From NCBI RefSeq assembly GCF_000472545.1, contig NZ_AWZV01000020.1:256-64255 (forward strand): a stretch of DNA of 64,000 bases, read 5' to 3'. Source of the stretch: Burkholderia sp. WSM2232 (GTDB taxonomy: Bacteria > Pseudomonadota > Gammaproteobacteria > Burkholderiales > Burkholderiaceae). Numbering within the stretch: position 1 is the first letter of the stretch; each line of letters starts with the position of its first letter. Of the stretch, positions 34,907-43,945 are shown one piece after another. Made by a program: the position numbers and the translations under genes. The notes below the pieces were generated by a model. The model was given only the letters and a program-made list of their open reading frames with translations, was not told the DNA's origin and ran no database searches.

Positions 34907-35881
34907 ATGCCTGTGACCCGTATTCCGCTCATCGACTTCGCCGGCGTTCGCGCAGGCGACCCGCGTGCGTTGCATGACGTAGCGCGGCAGATCCGCGAGG
35001 CTTGCACGACCATTGGCTTCTTCTACATCGTCAATCACGGGGTGCCGCAAGCTGTCATCGACGCGGCCGCGCAAGCCGCGCGCACCTTCTTTGCGTTCCC
35101 GGTCGAGACCAAGCGGCGCGCCGCGGTGAATCACCGGCATCGGGGTTTCAATGCGCTTGGCGATGCGACCATGTACCAGGCAAAGCGCCCCGATTACAAG
35201 GAATTTTTCAGCATCGGGCTCGAATTGCCGGAAGACGATCCGGACGTGCTGGCGGGGCATGCGCTGCGTGGACCGAACAACTGGCCGGATTTCATGCCGC
35301 AGTTGCGTCCCGCGTTGTACGGCTACTATGAAGCGGTGGGGGCGTGCGGTGCTGACCTGTTGCGCGCGGTGGCTGTGAGCCTCGGCGTTGACGAGCATTT
35401 TTTCGCCTCGCGTTATACGAAGCGGATGCAGCGCACGCAAATGGTCTACTATCCGCCGCAACCGCCTCAGTCCGACGAAGACCAGTTCGGCGTCGCGCCG
35501 CATACCGATTACGGCTGTATCACGTTGCTGTGGCAGGATCAGGTGGGCGGCCTGCAAGTGCGCGAAATCGCTAACGATACCTGGATCGACGCGCCGCCCG
35601 TGGAGGGCAGCTTCGTCGTGAACGTCGGCGATCTGCTCGCGCGCTGGACCAATGACCGTTTCCGCTCGACGCTGCATCGCGTGATCAATGCGTCCGGGCG
35701 GGAACGTTATTCGATCGCGACCTTCTACGATCCGACCTACGGCGCGACGGTCGACCCCCGCGATCTCGGCGCCAGTGCCGAAGATCTGAAGTATCAGCCA
35801 GTGGCGGCAGGCGACTATATTCTCGGCCGCATCAACGATTCGATGGGCTATCGAAAGAAGCACGCCGCCCCAACCACGTAA
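34907..35881 (+). CDS. Isopenicillin N synthase-like 2-oxoglutarate/Fe(II) oxygenase
   Basis: 324 residues. IPNS/flavanone-hydroxylase-like fold: RIPLIDFAG at the start, GFFYIVNHGVP, then VAPHTDYGCITLLWQD giving the Fe ligands His199 and Asp201, LHRVINASGRERYSIATFYDP giving His257, and Arg267-x-Ser269 for 2-oxoglutarate. Members hydroxylate, desaturate or cleave small molecules. Its position opposite an amino-acid importer suggests it oxidises the imported compound (inference). GGAG precedes ATG 34907, which gives the usual N-terminus; the frame open from 34802 is not used. Confidence 0.9.
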   Translation: MPVTRIPLIDFAGVRAGDPRALHDVARQIREACTTIGFFYIVNHGVPQAVIDAAAQAARTFFAFPVETKRRAAVNHRHRGFNALGDATMYQAKRPDYKEFFSIGLELPEDDPDVLAGHALRGPNNWPDFMPQLRPALYGYYEAVGACGADLLRAVAVSLGVDEHFFASRYTKRMQRTQMVYYPPQPPQSDEDQFGVAPHTDYGCITLLWQDQVGGLQVREIANDTWIDAPPVEGSFVVNVGDLLARWTNDRFRSTLHRVINASGRERYSIATFYDPTYGATVDPRDLGASAEDLKYQPVAAGDYILGRINDSMGYRKKHAAPTT

Positions 35882-35900
35882 GCACAGCAAGGAATATTGC

Positions 35901-37334
35901 ATGACCCAAGACCCCATCGCGCACCACGACGCGAACGCACAGCCGTGCACCGCGCCGCTTTCCGCCACGCTCGACGCGCTGCGCGCGGAGCTCGGCGCCG
36001 ATGCGGTGCGCGTCGGCGAACAGATTGGCGAACGCGCGATGACCGACTGGACGCGCCACGCTCCCACACGCCCGGCAGCCTTGCTGCTGCCGCGCAGCAC
36101 GGAGGAAGTCGCGCGCGCACTGGCAATCTGCCACGCGGCCTATCAGCCGGTGGTGCCGCAAGGCGGCATGACCGGGCTCGCAGGCGGCGCGATTGCGCGC
36201 GCGAACGACATTGCGTTGTCGCTCGAACGGCTGACCGGCGTCGAGGAACTCGATGCGGCTTCGGCCACGCTTACCGTGCGCGCAGGCACCACTTTGCAAA
36301 CCGCGCAGGAAGCCGCAGCGCAAGCGGGCTTCGAACTCGCGCTCGATCTGGGCGCGCGCGGCTCATGTCAGATCGGCGGCAATCTCGCGACCAATGCGGG
36401 CGGCAATCGCGTGATCCAGTCGGGCACCGCGCGCGACCAGGTGCTGGGGCTCGAAGTCGTGCTCGCCAACGGCGACGTGCTCAGCTCGCTTGGCAAGATG
36501 GTGAAGAACAACACCGGCTACGACCTGAAGCACTGGTTCATCGGTTCCGAAGGCACGCTTGGCATCATCACGCGTGCGGTGTTGCGGCTTCATCCGCAAC
36601 GCGCCGCGCGCCATACGGCACTCGTCGCGCTCAATGGCTACGACGCCGCCGTGAATCTGCTGCGCCGCCTGTCGACGCGCTTTGGCAACGACATCGGCGC
36701 ATTCGAAATCATGTGGCCGGACTTCTACGATTTCGGCGTCAAGCTGACGGGCACGCGTTCGCCGTTCAGCGGTGCGCAGCCGCTTTACGCGCTGATCGAA
36801 CATGCGAGCTTCGATGCTGGCGACCACGGCGAACGCTTTGCCGCCGCGCTGACCGAGGCGCTAGACGAAGGCGCGATACGTGACGCGGTGATCGCGCAGT
36901 CGATGGCGGACGCACGTGCGTTATGGGCGATTCGCGAATGCACGGCCGAATTTCCGGTGCGGCTCGACGCGATCAACTTCGACGTGAGTCTGCCGATCAG
37001 CGTGATCGGCGACTTTGTCGAGCGTTGCCGCGCAGCGTTGAAGGAACGCTGGCCCGGCAATGAGTCGTATTTTTTCGGCCATATCGGCGACTCGAATCTG
37101 CATGTCACGGTGGACGGTCACTCGATTCCAGGTGTCGATCATCATGCCGTGTACGCGTTCGTGTATGAAATGCTCGGGCCGCTGCACGGCTCGGTGTCGG
37201 CCGAACATGGTATTGGTCTGCTCAAGCGCGAGTTCCTGCCAATCTCACGCTCGCCCACGGAACTGGCCGCGATGGCTGCAATCAAGCATGCGCTCGATCC
37301 GCACGGCATTCTGAATCCCGGCAAGCTGTTCTAA
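35901..37334 (+). CDS. FAD-linked oxidoreductase, GlcD / D-2-hydroxyglutarate dehydrogenase type
   Basis: 477 residues. FAD_binding_4 (PCMH) domain: RPAALLLPRSTEEVARALAIC, PQGGMTGLAGGA, GARGSCQIGGNLATNAGGNRVIQSGTARDQVLGLEVVLANG, and KNNTGYDLKHWFIGSEGTLGIITRAVLRL. The FAD_oxidase_C part ends HIGDSNLHVTV, SAEHGIGLLKREF and DPHGILNPGKLF, the last with the metal-site histidines of D-2-hydroxyacid dehydrogenases. It probably oxidises a D-2-hydroxyacid. It follows the oxygenase by 19 nt, so both likely act in one pathway. Confidence 0.9.
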   Translation: MTQDPIAHHDANAQPCTAPLSATLDALRAELGADAVRVGEQIGERAMTDWTRHAPTRPAALLLPRSTEEVARALAICHAAYQPVVPQGGMTGLAGGAIARANDIALSLERLTGVEELDAASATLTVRAGTTLQTAQEAAAQAGFELALDLGARGSCQIGGNLATNAGGNRVIQSGTARDQVLGLEVVLANGDVLSSLGKMVKNNTGYDLKHWFIGSEGTLGIITRAVLRLHPQRAARHTALVALNGYDAAVNLLRRLSTRFGNDIGAFEIMWPDFYDFGVKLTGTRSPFSGAQPLYALIEHASFDAGDHGERFAAALTEALDEGAIRDAVIAQSMADARALWAIRECTAEFPVRLDAINFDVSLPISVIGDFVERCRAALKERWPGNESYFFGHIGDSNLHVTVDGHSIPGVDHHAVYAFVYEMLGPLHGSVSAEHGIGLLKREFLPISRSPTELAAMAAIKHALDPHGILNPGKLF

Positions 37335-37353
37335 ACGGCGCATGCATGCTGCT

Positions 37354-37373
37354 GCGCATTCACGCTAATGCGC
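37354..37373. terminator. Hairpin in convergent gap
   Basis: GCGCATT, loop CACGCT, AATGCGC: a 7-bp perfect stem in the 46-nt gap between two convergent genes. There is no T-run on either side, so termination is only suggested. Confidence 0.3.
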
Positions 37374-37380
37374 GGACAGC

Positions 37381-40300
37381 TCAGTGCGCGTTCAGATAGC
37401 TCGCGATAGTCGGATACACGTCGAGCGCAGCGTTCTTGCCGAAAATGCAGTCGATGTGTCCATAGCCCGGAATCAGGTAGCGCTCGTAAGGTTGCTCGGG
37501 AAAGGCGTCGGCAAGCATCTCATAGGTTAGCGCGGTGCTCTTCGGCACATACGTTGCGTTGTACTCGCCGTGGATGAAGCCAATCGGAATACGCATGCCT
37601 GTCAGGCCCCTCATGCCGCGCGCTCCACGCAGATAGACATCGTTTCCTTCTGCGTCGACGACCTTGCCCGCGCGCACCATTGCCGCCAGATGCCTGAACA
37701 CGCCGACGTCGTGCACGCCAAGCAATTCCTGCAAGTTGGAATGAAGCGTCTCGTTGACCTGCGCGTGTTCGTAGAGCAGCCCGTACATGAATGTTGCGCG
37801 ATGGCAGATGGGATTGCCGCAGCCTTCGTCGTGATCGACGGGGTAAAGGCGCAGCGCTTCGTCGAACAGATTGTGCGGCCAGCGTTCGTCTTTGGTATAG
37901 GCGGTGAGATCGGTCACGCCGAGGTGCTGCATGATGTCGGGAATGTGCAGCCCTGCCTTGATGCGGCCAAGGGTGCCCGGCACCGGGTGCGCGGCGACCT
38001 GGGAGATCACCGCTGAGCGCACCCCTTGCAGACCCGCCATCAGCGACATGCTCAACGCGAGCCCGCCCATGCAGTGGCCAAGCGCCTGGATGGCGGCCGC
38101 GCCGGTCACCTCGCGAATTTTCGCGACGGCTGCGGGAATGTCCTCTAGCGCGACCTTGTCGACGTTGGTCGGCACGAGCACGCTCGGCATTTCGATGCTC
38201 ACGCGCAGATCGACGAGCCATACGTCGTAACCCGCGGCGCACAGATATTCGACGAGATTGGTGCCGATCAGATCCGTCGAATAGATGCGACTCGATACGC
38301 CGGAGCCGTGAATCAGTAACACTGGGCGCGCGTTCTTGCGCGCCGGATCGACAAAGCGTGTGAGCCGCAGCCGCGTGCCGTCAGGCGTGTCGAAGAAGAA
38401 CACTTGCGGCGCGGGCGCCCGCAATGCGCGCTTCAGACGCGGCGGCGCGTCGGGGTCGTGGTACTGCAAAGGCGCGGCCACGCCGCCGTATTCGCTGAAC
38501 AGCACGCCCGCGAAGAACTTGCCGAACTTGAGGGTCCATTCGAGGCGGGTTTTCAGGTCCGGCGTGTTGGTCACTTCGAGCGTGCGCTGCTGTTTCAGGA
38601 AATTTTCCGGCGTGATGATCAGCGTGGCGTTGCCAAGCGGCGGCGCGTCGGTTTCCGGCGCTTCGAACACCTGCGCATAGAGCGTGTTGGTCTGCTCCCA
38701 CAACTCGAGCGGAGACGTGCGCGTGATGATCTTCTGCCCGCTCAGATAGTAGGTTTTGCCTTCCACCGTATTGAGCGTCATGCGGTAGTTCATGTTGCGC
38801 TCGTCGACATCCTGCGGGTCGGCAACGAACAGGTTGAAGGTGCCCTCGGTGATCGTCATCGGCTGCGCGGACAGTGCGATGCAGGTCAGTGTGCCGGCGG
38901 TACGCGCCATATGGTTGGGATCCCGAAGCATTGCGTCGAGGTCATCGGACTCGACGGTCAGCGTGAACGCCATCGGGCTCGCTGCCTCCTCGCTCGCGCC
39001 GGCCGGCGTGTAGTGACCGACCATCGTTTCGGTGAAGCGCAGGCCGATTTTTTGCACGGGCGGCGCGGCGGCGGTGCCGCTGGAATCGTAGTCGATGCTC
39101 CAGCCTCGCGACGCCGCGAGCAGCGCGCAGTTGCGCTCCGCGAGCGCGGAGATGGTCCACAGCGGATTGACGCCGAGCGACATCGGCATGACCGCGCCGT
39201 CCATGACGTAGAGGCCGTCGTGCACATCTGCGCCGGACATGCCGCTGAACACGCGGCCCATATGATCGACCACACCCTGTTCGGCGTGCTCGCCCATTGC
39301 GCAGCCGCCGAGCGGATGCACGGTCACGGTGCGGTTGCCGAAGATGTCGTTCGAAATCGGATCGCGCAGGTACTTGCCGCCTAGCGGCGCCGTCGCATTC
39401 TTCAGCGTCTCTTCGACGGTTTCGTAAATGGCCTGTTTGCCGGCGTTTTCCCATGCAATGCGCGGCCGGCCCTTGTCATTGACACTGATCTGGCCGCTTT
39501 CGTCGTCGTGCGCCATCACGAGGTAGCTCTGCGTGTGATTGAGCGCGCCGCGATACGGACCGTGCAGGACGCCTTCGACAACGCGTGCATCGTAAGCCAG
39601 TTGCTGCTCGACCGGGCGCGGGCCCGCAACGTCTACGCCCGAAAGCGGCGCAGCGGCACCGAGCATGCCGACGAGCGCGGCGCCCACCGGCCCCGCGAGC
39701 GAGCCTTCTTCGATTACGAAGCCGTCTTTCACGTCCGCCGTATTGCGATGATCGATCAACCCCGTAATGGTCGGCCCTACGGGCGGAATCTCGCCTTCGC
39801 GATGCGCGCCCCAGCCGACGCCGTTGATCGTGTCGTCGGTGTTGTAGGCGAAGGCCAGCACGTCGCCATTGCCGGTGAAACGCTGGCCGAGCATGCCCGA
39901 GACGCTCAGGCCTTCATTGCGCGAGCGCAGCAGCAACGCAGTCGAGCCAATCGTTCCCGCCGACACGATCACGACGTCCGCGCTCACGAAAAGGTCAGGC
40001 GCGTCGTAGCTTTCACGCCCGAGGCGCACGAGTTGATAGCCCACTTGCCATTTCTGCGTATCGGTATTGCGGGTCACCGAATGGACGGCTGTGCCGGTGA
40101 ATATCTGCGCGCCGTGCGCGACTGCGTCGGGCAGATAGTTCATATGCGTCGAATTTTTCGCGTCGTAGTTGCAACCCGAGTTGCAGTCGCCGCATCCGGT
40201 GCAGGCTTTCTGGGCGACGCCGGCCGCGTTCGTGCGGTCTTCGAAAGTCACGGTCACGGGCGGCGTGCTGAAGCGATCGGCCATGCCGAGTGCCTCTGCG

Positions 40301-40791
40301 GACTTGGCAAGCGCCAGCAGTTTCGGCAGTTCGCGGAAACGACCTGGAACCGGCGATGGCTGCAACATATCCCATGCGCGCTGATAACCCGTGTCGCGCC
40401 CAGCCTGATCGCCGCGCAACGCGGCGGGCCAGCGCGTGTCGTCCCACAGGCGTGGATCGATTTTCAACGCGACGTTCGCGTTGATCAGCGAAGTGCCGCC
40501 AAGGCCGCAGCCCACCACTGCGTTTACGTCGTCGTTCACATGCACTTCGAGCAGCGCGAGCGGCGAGCCGATTTGCGCGGCAGGCGTGTTGTACTGGATC
40601 TGCGCGGCGCCCTGGAACGGTGTACGCGGATATTCGCCCGCCATGAACTCGCGCCCGCGTTCGAGCAGGCACACGCTGCGGCCCGCGCGCGCCATGCGGC
40701 TTGCGGCGATGGCGCCGCCATAACCCGAACCGATCACCACCACTTCATAGTGCGATTTCATCGCCGTCACGGCGCTCGATAAGCGGTTCAT
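37381..40791 (-). CDS. GMC-family oxidoreductase fused to an alpha/beta hydrolase
   Basis: 1136 residues in one uninterrupted frame. Residues 1 to about 580 form a cholesterol-oxidase-like GMC enzyme: FAD site VVVIGSGYGGAIAA (18-31), VVGCGLGGTSLINANVAL, HPLGGCAMG, and NPLWTISALAERNCALL. Within it four cysteines (197, 200, 203, 207; CTGCGDCNSGC) suggest an Fe-S site. A middle domain (about 580-840) I cannot name resembles a beta-rich spacer present in such fusions. The C-terminal about 290 residues are an alpha/beta hydrolase (LLIHGSGVSSRIY; elbow LGHCMGG with Cys907; GYGHID with His1112). A Cys nucleophile in G-x-C-x-G is what PHA synthases use. GAGG precedes ATG 40791. The role is unknown: oxidation of a sterol- or alcohol-like lipid followed by acyl transfer or hydrolysis is plausible. 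Confidence 0.88.
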   Translation of the reverse strand: MNRLSSAVTAMKSHYEVVVIGSGYGGAIAASRMARAGRSVCLLERGREFMAGEYPRTPFQGAAQIQYNTPAAQIGSPLALLEVHVNDDVNAVVGCGLGGTSLINANVALKIDPRLWDDTRWPAALRGDQAGRDTGYQRAWDMLQPSPVPGRFRELPKLLALAKSAEALGMADRFSTPPVTVTFEDRTNAAGVAQKACTGCGDCNSGCNYDAKNSTHMNYLPDAVAHGAQIFTGTAVHSVTRNTDTQKWQVGYQLVRLGRESYDAPDLFVSADVVIVSAGTIGSTALLLRSRNEGLSVSGMLGQRFTGNGDVLAFAYNTDDTINGVGWGAHREGEIPPVGPTITGLIDHRNTADVKDGFVIEEGSLAGPVGAALVGMLGAAAPLSGVDVAGPRPVEQQLAYDARVVEGVLHGPYRGALNHTQSYLVMAHDDESGQISVNDKGRPRIAWENAGKQAIYETVEETLKNATAPLGGKYLRDPISNDIFGNRTVTVHPLGGCAMGEHAEQGVVDHMGRVFSGMSGADVHDGLYVMDGAVMPMSLGVNPLWTISALAERNCALLAASRGWSIDYDSSGTAAAPPVQKIGLRFTETMVGHYTPAGASEEAASPMAFTLTVESDDLDAMLRDPNHMARTAGTLTCIALSAQPMTITEGTFNLFVADPQDVDERNMNYRMTLNTVEGKTYYLSGQKIITRTSPLELWEQTNTLYAQVFEAPETDAPPLGNATLIITPENFLKQQRTLEVTNTPDLKTRLEWTLKFGKFFAGVLFSEYGGVAAPLQYHDPDAPPRLKRALRAPAPQVFFFDTPDGTRLRLTRFVDPARKNARPVLLIHGSGVSSRIYSTDLIGTNLVEYLCAAGYDVWLVDLRVSIEMPSVLVPTNVDKVALEDIPAAVAKIREVTGAAAIQALGHCMGGLALSMSLMAGLQGVRSAVISQVAAHPVPGTLGRIKAGLHIPDIMQHLGVTDLTAYTKDERWPHNLFDEALRLYPVDHDEGCGNPICHRATFMYGLLYEHAQVNETLHSNLQELLGVHDVGVFRHLAAMVRAGKVVDAEGNDVYLRGARGMRGLTGMRIPIGFIHGEYNATYVPKSTALTYEMLADAFPEQPYERYLIPGYGHIDCIFGKNAALDVYPTIASYLNAH

Positions 40792-40893
40792 AGGCGACCA
40801 CCTCGTCAGGAATCGATGCAGGGAAGGGACCGGGCGTCGGAAGGAAGACGGCGCCCTGCCGCGGCTTTTGTATCGTAGCCGGTGCGTGAGCAC

Positions 40894-40922
40894 AAAAAAA
40901 GGCGCTTCGTTGCGATGCGCCT
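40894..40922 (-). terminator. Intrinsic terminator of the sigma-like gene
   Basis: Minus strand: AGGCGC, 11-nt loop, GCGCCT, followed by a run of seven T (plus-strand A at 40894-40900). It lies 58 nt past the stop of the gene at 40980. Confidence 0.75.
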
Positions 40923-40979
40923 CGCGGCGTGATCGCGTTGTTGGCGTGAATAGCCGAGCCCAAGCCTTGTCATGCGGTG

Positions 40980-41771
40980 TTACGCGGCCGCTTCATTCAT
41001 TTCGCTATCGTTCGACTCGGCAGCGAGCAGGTTCAGCGCGAGCAGAATCGCACTGCGATTGTCGATGTCGATCTCGATGCCGAGTACGTCCGTGAGCCAG
41101 CGACCGATCTTCGTATTGGAAAAATCGTCGGCAGTGGCCGTCTTTTTCATGGTGACGCCGAGTTTGACGGCGCGATAGTGATAGGAGGGCACCCGATGCT
41201 GAGCCGCAACCGCCGACAGTCCGCCTTTGCCTTCCGAGCACCAGCCGAGGCTGCCGGCGAGCACGATCCGTTCGGGCTCGTCGAGACTTTCGATAAAAGC
41301 ACGCGCCGCAAGCCGCACCCGTTGTTCGTCGAGCCCGTGTTGCAGCAGCACGCTTTGTACGGGGTCTTCCAATGCCTGGGCGTGCAGATCGATTTCCTGC
41401 GCCATGCCTTCGGTTTCCATCGACACGTTGCGTTGATGGCCGGCGCTGCGCAGGCAGTCGATCAGATAGCGGCGAAAATACGCGCACAGTGCATAGCCGT
41501 TCGAAGGCGCGCTGTCGGCGCACGCATGCGTTGCGGTATGACCCGGCGCAAGACGCAGTACCTTGCAATAAATGAACTGTGCGACCAGCTCTTCCTTGTC
41601 CTCGCCGAGCGCCTGCAATTCGAGCGGATGGTACGTGCGCAATGCCCGCTTGACGAGTTCGACCATCGACACCATTTCGTCCGCGGACAACTGTGTGCGG
41701 CGGCGCCACAGATCGGGCAGGATCGCGTCGTCGAGATTGCGGACGAACTCGTGGCTCGGAACTGCGCCCAT
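40980..41771 (-). CDS. Putative sigma-70-like regulatory protein
   Basis: 263 residues, start at ATG 41771 (GGAGG five bases upstream). The middle (about 65-125: LVAQFIYCKVLRL, then NGYALCAYFRRYLIDCLRSAGHQRNVSME) resembles the region-2 end of sigma-70 factors, with an arginine-rich helix. The later segment (AFIESLDEPERIVLAGSLGW, then LSAVAAQHRVPSYHYRAVKLGVT) resembles region 4 with its helix-turn-helix. The C-terminus carries an extra domain (SNTKIGRWLTDVLGIEIDIDNRSAILLALNLL) that is not sigma-like. I am confident it is a gene, less so of sigma activity. It lies divergent to the histidine kinase. Confidence 0.65.
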   Translation of the reverse strand: MGAVPSHEFVRNLDDAILPDLWRRRTQLSADEMVSMVELVKRALRTYHPLELQALGEDKEELVAQFIYCKVLRLAPGHTATHACADSAPSNGYALCAYFRRYLIDCLRSAGHQRNVSMETEGMAQEIDLHAQALEDPVQSVLLQHGLDEQRVRLAARAFIESLDEPERIVLAGSLGWCSEGKGGLSAVAAQHRVPSYHYRAVKLGVTMKKTATADDFSNTKIGRWLTDVLGIEIDIDNRSAILLALNLLAAESNDSEMNEAAA

Positions 41772-42150
41772 GAAAGCCTCCATTAGGGTAAGGCGACGGT
41801 AACGCGACGTAACGCGAAAAGCGCGGCGAGCCCTGAGTGCAGGCGAAAAGCGGATAACGGGAAGATTGCGGCCGCGCCGTGTTGGTGAAAGCAGTATGGT
41901 CTTACGCAACGACTTCGCCTATATGGATTAAGTGTTAGCCGATGGGTAAACTGCCGGGTAAACCATCCGGCAGCACACCGGTCATTCGTCTGATGAGAAA
42001 AGCGGTTGCAGCGCGCCGCTGCATTGCCGCCATTGCGTTTCAGTAAGACCGAGCAAGCTCCTGCGCACCATGCCTCGCCGCGCTTCGCGCGAGCGCCGGG
42101 CTTTCGCGCCCCGTCACCGAATTTGCCCTGCCCGACAAGGAGACCGCGCG
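41772..42150. other. Divergent intergenic region, sigma-like gene / histidine kinase gene
   Basis: About 380 nt with no gene. A 7-bp inverted repeat CTGCCGG (41951-41957) / CCGGCAG (41967-41973) may be an operator or a hairpin in a leader. No clear -35/-10 pair. Confidence 0.4.
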
Positions 42151-43941
42151 ATGCGGGCTGTCCCGATCCAGCATGCAATCGACGAAGACCTGGTGCGCGT
42201 GCTCTACGCGCAAGATCCGATCGCTTTCTTCACGCACTGGTTTTCGATTGCGGTACTGGTGGCGCTTTATTGGCCGGCAATCCCGTCGCCGCCGCTCTTC
42301 ATTGCCTGCTTCGGCTTTTATGCGGCGGCCAACTGTGCGGGCCTTGCGCTATGGATCTGCAACCGGCGCTACGCGCATCTGCTCTCGCCGCGCGGCTGGA
42401 TCAACCTGCATGCGGTGCGCGGTGTGCTGCTCTACAGCGCGCCCGGCCTTGCCATCTGGTTCGCGTTCCAGAGTCCGCAGAGCGACTTGCCGCTGCTGCA
42501 CACGGTGATGCTCGTCACGCTCGCAGCCGGCGTGTTCATGTCCAACGGCTTCGATCTGCTTAATTTCGCCACTGCGATTCCGTTTCTGCTGTTTCCGTCG
42601 ATCGTGCTGCATTTCGGCATGCATACGTTCGACCGCACGATTCTTGCAATCGTGCTCGCGTTTTTCTTTTGCGCGATCAACGTCTATGCGCTCAGCTACC
42701 GCAAGCTGTTCCAGCAGGTGGTGCAGGCACGAGTGGACCAGCAGTACCTCGCGGAGTCGCTCGCGGTGCAAAAGCATGTCGCGGAAGAGGCGAGTCTCGC
42801 GAAAACGCGCTTTTTCGCGGCGGCGAGCCACGATTTGCGCCAGCCATTGCACGCAATCGGACTGCTCGCGGCGTCGCTCAACGACCCGGCGGCGACGCCC
42901 CCGCAGCATGCGAAGACCGCCGAGCACATTGTCCATAACGTCGAGGCGCTGAATCAGCTGTTCAACCAGGTGCTCGATCTCGCACGGCTGGAAAGCGGCG
43001 TGACGCAGGTGATCCGCCTGCATTTCCGGCTCTCGGAACTGTTCGAGCGGGTGGGTAGCCAGTATCGTCCGCAGGCGGCGGCGAAGGGGCTCGCGCTGCG
43101 CATTGCGCCGACCTCGATGGTGGTCTACGACGATCCGGTGCTGCTCGAACGCGTGCTGAGCAATCTGCTCTCGAATGCGGTGCGCTATACCGAAGAGGGC
43201 GCTATCTGGCTCGGCTTCCGGCGCGCGGGGCGAGCCGCGGGCGGCTATATCGAAGTGCGCGATTCGGGCATCGGCATTGCGCCGGAAGAGCACGAACGCA
43301 TATTCGAAGAGTTCTATCAGGTCGCGAACCCGCAGCGCGATGCCCGCCAGGGGCACGGCCTCGGCCTGCCGACGGTGAAGCGCCTTGTCGGCATGCTCGG
43401 CGGCGAGTTGCAGTTGCGCTCTGCGCCGGGGCGGGGCTCGGTGTTTCGCTTTCCAGTGCACGCGGGCGATCCGGGCGGCGTCGTCGCGAATCTGAACGAG
43501 GCGGCCGCGGCCGGTCAGGCGGCCCAGGGACGGCGCGTGCTGTGCATCGACGACGAACCGTCGATTCTCGAAGGTCTGACAAGCCTGCTCGGCCGCTGGG
43601 GCTGCATCGTGCGCGGCGCGCGCGACGAAGCCGCCGCGTTGGCCGCGCTCGAAGACGGCTTTGTGCCCGACGCGGTGCTTTGCGATTACCAGTTGGCCAA
43701 TCACCGGACCGGAGCGCAGGCGCTAACGGCCGTGCGCAACATGCTCGCGCGCGCCGGGCACGAGAACATCGTGACGCTGCTGATTACCGGCGATATGGCG
43801 TCGGCGGAACTGACGGCTCTTGCGTTGCAAGGCATTCCGGTGTTGCACAAGCCGGTCACGGCGGCGCGCTTGCGGCGCACACTCGACATCCTGTGGCAGC
43901 AGGCGGAACTGGACAAAGGGCGGGCGGCTTCCACGCCGTGA
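42151..43941 (+). CDS. Membrane hybrid sensor histidine kinase with C-terminal receiver
   Basis: 596 residues. About six membrane helices (residues 30-185) with very short loops and no extracellular sensor domain. HisKA: FFAAASHDLRQPLHAIGLLAASL (phospho-acceptor His227). HATPase: NLLSNAVRYTEEGAIWLGF (N box), DSGIGIAPEEHERIFEEFYQ, GLGLPTVKRL (G boxes). A receiver domain is at about 460-590 (GRRVLCIDDEPSILEGL with the acidic pair, CDYQL with the phospho-Asp, and LHKPV with the Lys). No HPt domain is visible. AAGGAG is 8 nt before ATG 42151. It faces the response regulator gene tail-to-tail with a 4-nt gap, so they are probably partners. Confidence 0.9.
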   Translation: MRAVPIQHAIDEDLVRVLYAQDPIAFFTHWFSIAVLVALYWPAIPSPPLFIACFGFYAAANCAGLALWICNRRYAHLLSPRGWINLHAVRGVLLYSAPGLAIWFAFQSPQSDLPLLHTVMLVTLAAGVFMSNGFDLLNFATAIPFLLFPSIVLHFGMHTFDRTILAIVLAFFFCAINVYALSYRKLFQQVVQARVDQQYLAESLAVQKHVAEEASLAKTRFFAAASHDLRQPLHAIGLLAASLNDPAATPPQHAKTAEHIVHNVEALNQLFNQVLDLARLESGVTQVIRLHFRLSELFERVGSQYRPQAAAKGLALRIAPTSMVVYDDPVLLERVLSNLLSNAVRYTEEGAIWLGFRRAGRAAGGYIEVRDSGIGIAPEEHERIFEEFYQVANPQRDARQGHGLGLPTVKRLVGMLGGELQLRSAPGRGSVFRFPVHAGDPGGVVANLNEAAAAGQAAQGRRVLCIDDEPSILEGLTSLLGRWGCIVRGARDEAAALAALEDGFVPDAVLCDYQLANHRTGAQALTAVRNMLARAGHENIVTLLITGDMASAELTALALQGIPVLHKPVTAARLRRTLDILWQQAELDKGRAASTP

Positions 43942-43945
43942 ACGC

